A DNA stretch of 51,994 nt from Rhodococcus sp. 06-462-5 (lineage in GTDB: Bacteria; Actinomycetota; Actinomycetes; Mycobacteriales; Mycobacteriaceae), in contig NZ_NOYD01000045.1 of the NCBI RefSeq assembly GCF_002258315.1, positions 1-51,994 on the forward strand, read 5' to 3'. The notes beneath the pieces are model-generated. The model had not been told where the DNA came from. It saw only the letters and a list, made by a program, of their open reading frames with translations, and did no database searches. Below are positions 49,649-51,994 of the stretch, piece by piece. The stretch's first letter is position 1, and each line of letters opens with the position of its first letter. The position numbers and the translations under genes were made by a program.

Positions 49649-51994
49649 GTGTTCCTCATCGGCGATCGCGTCATCTACAGCGCCAGCGACCTCGCCGCGG
49701 CAGCGTCGTGCGAATTCGGGCTGCTGCGCCGACTCGACGGGCTGACCGGGCTGATCCCGCGGGCAACTGCCACCCCCGATCCGATGCTCGACCGCACCTC
49801 TGCACTCGGATTCGAGCACGAACGCCGTCAGCTCGAGACCTTCCAGCAGCGGTTCCCCGGCGGCGTCCTGACGATGGACCGGCCGGGGCGCACCGATCAG
49901 GAACTGGCCGATGCCGCCTGGGCGACCTTCACCGCTCTGACTGCGCGCACACCGGTGGTGTATCAGGCGACCTTCTTCGACGGCCGATTTCTCGGTTTCT
50001 GCGACTTCCTGGTGGCCGAAGGCGATCGGTACGCCGTGTACGACACGAAGCTGTCGCGACACGCCAAGGTTCCGGCACTGCTGCAGTTGGCGGCCTACGC
50101 GGACGCGTTGCGGTCCGGCGGGATCACTCCGAGCGACGAGGTGCACCTGATGCTCGGCGACGGCAGCGACTCCGCGCACTCGCTCGCCGAGATCCTTCCG
50201 GTCTACCGACAGTCAAGAGAACACCTGCAACACATCCTCGACGAGCACCGCGCCGAAGGCACCGTCGTCGACTGGTTCGACTCGCGCTACTCCGGCTGCG
50301 GGCAGTGCGAGGCATGCACGATCGAGGTGGAACAGCACCGCGACCTGGTTCTCGTCGCCGGTATGCGCGCGAGCACCAGGGACAGACTGCTCGACGCGGG
50401 AATCGCGACGGTGGACGAGTTGGCTGCGTCGACCGGGACCGTGGACGGCATGTCGTCTCGCACACTTACAAACCTGCGAGCTCAGGCCGCGCTGCAGGTG
50501 CGCCAGGAGAACAGCGGCGACGCCGAGTTCGAGATCTTCGACGCCGACGCCCTCGGCGTGATCCCCGAGCCCGATCCGGGCGACATCTTCTTCGACTTCG
50601 AGGGCGACCCGCTGTGGGCCGAGACGGGCAGTTCCGAATGGGGGCTCGAGTACCTGTTCGGTGTCTACACCGCCGACGGTGAGTTCCTGCCGTTCTGGGC
50701 GCACGATCGCGCGCAGGAACGACGCGCCCTGATCGACTTCCTCGACTACGTGACCACCCGTCGCGCGGCCTACCCGAACATGCACATCTACCACTACGCG
50801 CCGTACGAGAAGACCGCGCTGCTGCGCCTCGCCGGACGCTACGGCGTCGGTGAGGACGCGGTCGACGACCTACTGCGAGACAACGTTCTGGTGGACCTCT
50901 ATCCGATCGTGCGATCTGCGGTACGCATCGGAGCCAGGTCCTACAGCATCAAGAAGCTCGAACCCCTGTACATGCCCGCCGCCCGCGACGGAGACGTCAC
51001 CGACGCGGCCGCGTCGATCGTCGAATACGCGAACTGGTGCGATCTACGAGACCAGGGCAAGGACGCAGAGGCCGCGGCGCTGCTCGCCGACATCGCGGAC
51101 TATAACCGCACCGACTGCGAATCGACACTGCGACTGCGGGATTGGTTGCTGGCACGCGCGTCGGATGCCGGTGTGCACCCGCGCGCGCCGCAACACCTCG
51201 AGCTCGAAGACGGTGCCGTCGACACCGCGAGCCCACTCGAGCTCGAACTGGCCGATTACGCCGGTCTGCCGTGGGAGCGCACCTCCACGCAACAGGCCGT
51301 CGCACTGTTCGCCGGATCCATCGGATATCACCGACGCGAACGAAAGCCGTTCTGGTGGGCGCACTTCGATCGTCTGACCCACCCACTGGACGAGTGGGCC
51401 GACGCCGCCGACGTGCTGAAGGTCGAGCGTGCCGAACTGGTGCACGACTGGATGAAAACTGCACCGAATCAACGGGTCCTACGACGGCAGCTCAAGCTGC
51501 TGGGGCACCTGACGGGCGGCGTTCTGTCGAGCTCGAAGGTCAAGCTGCTCTACGACGACCCGGCCCCGGAGGGATTGCCGAAGCAGCAGCCGACCCATCG
51601 CGCGACCACGACGGTCGAGATCGTGCAGGCCGGCTACGAGGGCAACCTCGACATGGTGGTGGTGCAGGAGAACCTGCGCAAGGGAGTGGACGGGTACTCC
51701 GACTTCCCCGTCGCCACCGCACCCGAACCGCCCCCGGCGACCAAGTATTTGGAGCAGGCGATCGCCGGCGTCGCCGCCGAGGTCGGTGCGGCACTGCCGC
51801 ACCTTCCGCGCACGGCCGTCGCCGATCTGCTGACGCTCTCGCCACCCCGAACCCGTTCCGGCACCGGCCTTCCCGAGGTGCACGCCGGTGACTACGCGAC
51901 GGCCGTCACGGCGGCGCTGCTCGATCTCGATCACTCCTACGTTGCCGTACAGGGGCCGCCCGGGACCGGGAAGACGTACACCGCTGCCCGGGTG
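49649..51994 (+). CDS. TM0106 family RecB-like nuclease-helicase, cut by the window edge
   Basis: The frame from GTG 49649 (after AGGGTGGG) stays open to the last base, giving 782 residues without a stop, so the gene continues to the right. The N-terminal approximately 230 residues resemble a RecB-type PD-(D/E)XK nuclease: FCDFLVAEGDRYAVYDTKLSRHAKVPALLQLAAYADAL, then SGCGQCEAC, a cysteine set that could ligate an Fe-S cluster together with an earlier Cys (CEFGLL). Next comes an RNase H-like exonuclease block (FFDFEGDPLW, about residue 314; IYHYAPYEKTALLRL, about 375; ADYNRTDCESTLRL). The visible end is a helicase P-loop, VQGPPGTGKTYTAARV, so a DNA2/NAM7-like SF1 helicase should follow. It probably processes DNA or RNA ends in repair. 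Confidence 0.9.
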   Translation, partial: MFLIGDRVIYSASDLAAAASCEFGLLRRLDGLTGLIPRATATPDPMLDRTSALGFEHERRQLETFQQRFPGGVLTMDRPGRTDQELADAAWATFTALTARTPVVYQATFFDGRFLGFCDFLVAEGDRYAVYDTKLSRHAKVPALLQLAAYADALRSGGITPSDEVHLMLGDGSDSAHSLAEILPVYRQSREHLQHILDEHRAEGTVVDWFDSRYSGCGQCEACTIEVEQHRDLVLVAGMRASTRDRLLDAGIATVDELAASTGTVDGMSSRTLTNLRAQAALQVRQENSGDAEFEIFDADALGVIPEPDPGDIFFDFEGDPLWAETGSSEWGLEYLFGVYTADGEFLPFWAHDRAQERRALIDFLDYVTTRRAAYPNMHIYHYAPYEKTALLRLAGRYGVGEDAVDDLLRDNVLVDLYPIVRSAVRIGARSYSIKKLEPLYMPAARDGDVTDAAASIVEYANWCDLRDQGKDAEAAALLADIADYNRTDCESTLRLRDWLLARASDAGVHPRAPQHLELEDGAVDTASPLELELADYAGLPWERTSTQQAVALFAGSIGYHRRERKPFWWAHFDRLTHPLDEWADAADVLKVERAELVHDWMKTAPNQRVLRRQLKLLGHLTGGVLSSSKVKLLYDDPAPEGLPKQQPTHRATTTVEIVQAGYEGNLDMVVVQENLRKGVDGYSDFPVATAPEPPPATKYLEQAIAGVAAEVGAALPHLPRTAVADLLTLSPPRTRSGTGLPEVHAGDYATAVTAALLDLDHSYVAVQGPPGTGKTYTAARV

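Noticed and set aside
1..51994. CRISPR arrays, tRNA genes, prophage modules or toxin-antitoxin pairs
   Set aside because: I looked for regular spaced repeats, cloverleaf-like intergenic stretches, integrase or phage structural genes, and small overlapping gene pairs, and found none that stand up.

Overview
The window reads as a chromosomal segment of a high-GC mycolic-acid actinobacterium, most likely Rhodococcus or a close relative. The evidence is strong G/C bias at third codon positions, frequent GTG starts, IdeR-like and actinobacterial LexA-like sites, a FadD15-like acyl-CoA ligase, an Rv0805-like cyclic-nucleotide phosphodiesterase, a DUF222/13E12 HNH gene and an LpqN-family protein. 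This assignment is inferred from gene content; no database search was possible. Almost the whole window is protein-coding. I see no tRNA, complete rRNA, CRISPR array, integrase or transposase.

Layout. 1-435: leader and promoter region of an rRNA operon that runs leftward out of the window (16S should start just beyond base 1). 436-6272, all minus strand: a pRiA4b ORF-3-like protein, an LpqN-like protein, a class-A beta-lactamase-fold lipoprotein overlapping a proline-rich single-pass membrane protein, a Cof-type HAD phosphatase, and a membrane metallophosphoesterase broken by one in-frame amber codon. 6380-11599: a 1739-aa SF1 helicase with a Vsr-like nuclease domain and a tandem-repeat tail. 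11821-18973, plus strand: a RibD/DHFR-fold reductase, a TetR regulator and an approximately 1825-aa single-chain biotin-dependent acyl-CoA carboxylase.

19091-22797, minus: a small secreted peptide, an RluA-type pseudouridine synthase, TrhO and a Tat-exported PhoD phosphatase. 22925-26234: an FeS-type photolyase/cryptochrome, then a 1.84-kb cassette holding a LexA-box-controlled DUF222-HNH gene. The cassette is bounded by two 46-bp copies of the photolyase 3' end that differ only at synonymous positions. 26237-30819: an IdeR-box-preceded siderophore-binding lipoprotein, an SDR plus SRPBCC gene pair, a DinB-fold protein, a quinone oxidoreductase and a phosphoribosyltransferase. 30904-35490: a methyltransferase, a VanZ-like protein, a Stealth sugar-phosphate transferase with no normal start codon, CpdA and a secreted alpha/beta hydrolase.

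35564-41287: a paired acyl-CoA dehydrogenase operon, a histidine phosphatase plus RidA, and a polar amino-acid ABC transporter in which binding protein and permease are one polypeptide, followed by its ATPase. 41323-44881: a three-subunit molybdenum hydroxylase operon (2Fe-2S, FAD, Mo subunits) with overlapping genes. 45019-51994: a DEAD-box RNA helicase, FadD15-like ligase, a monoacylglycerol-lipase-like hydrolase, and a TM0106-type nuclease-helicase cut by the right edge.

Most of the window looks like core genome. The accessory-looking features are the DUF222-HNH cassette, the two large helicase-nucleases and the amber-interrupted phosphoesterase. Strong GC hairpins without U-tracts close many convergent gene pairs and are annotated as probable terminators.
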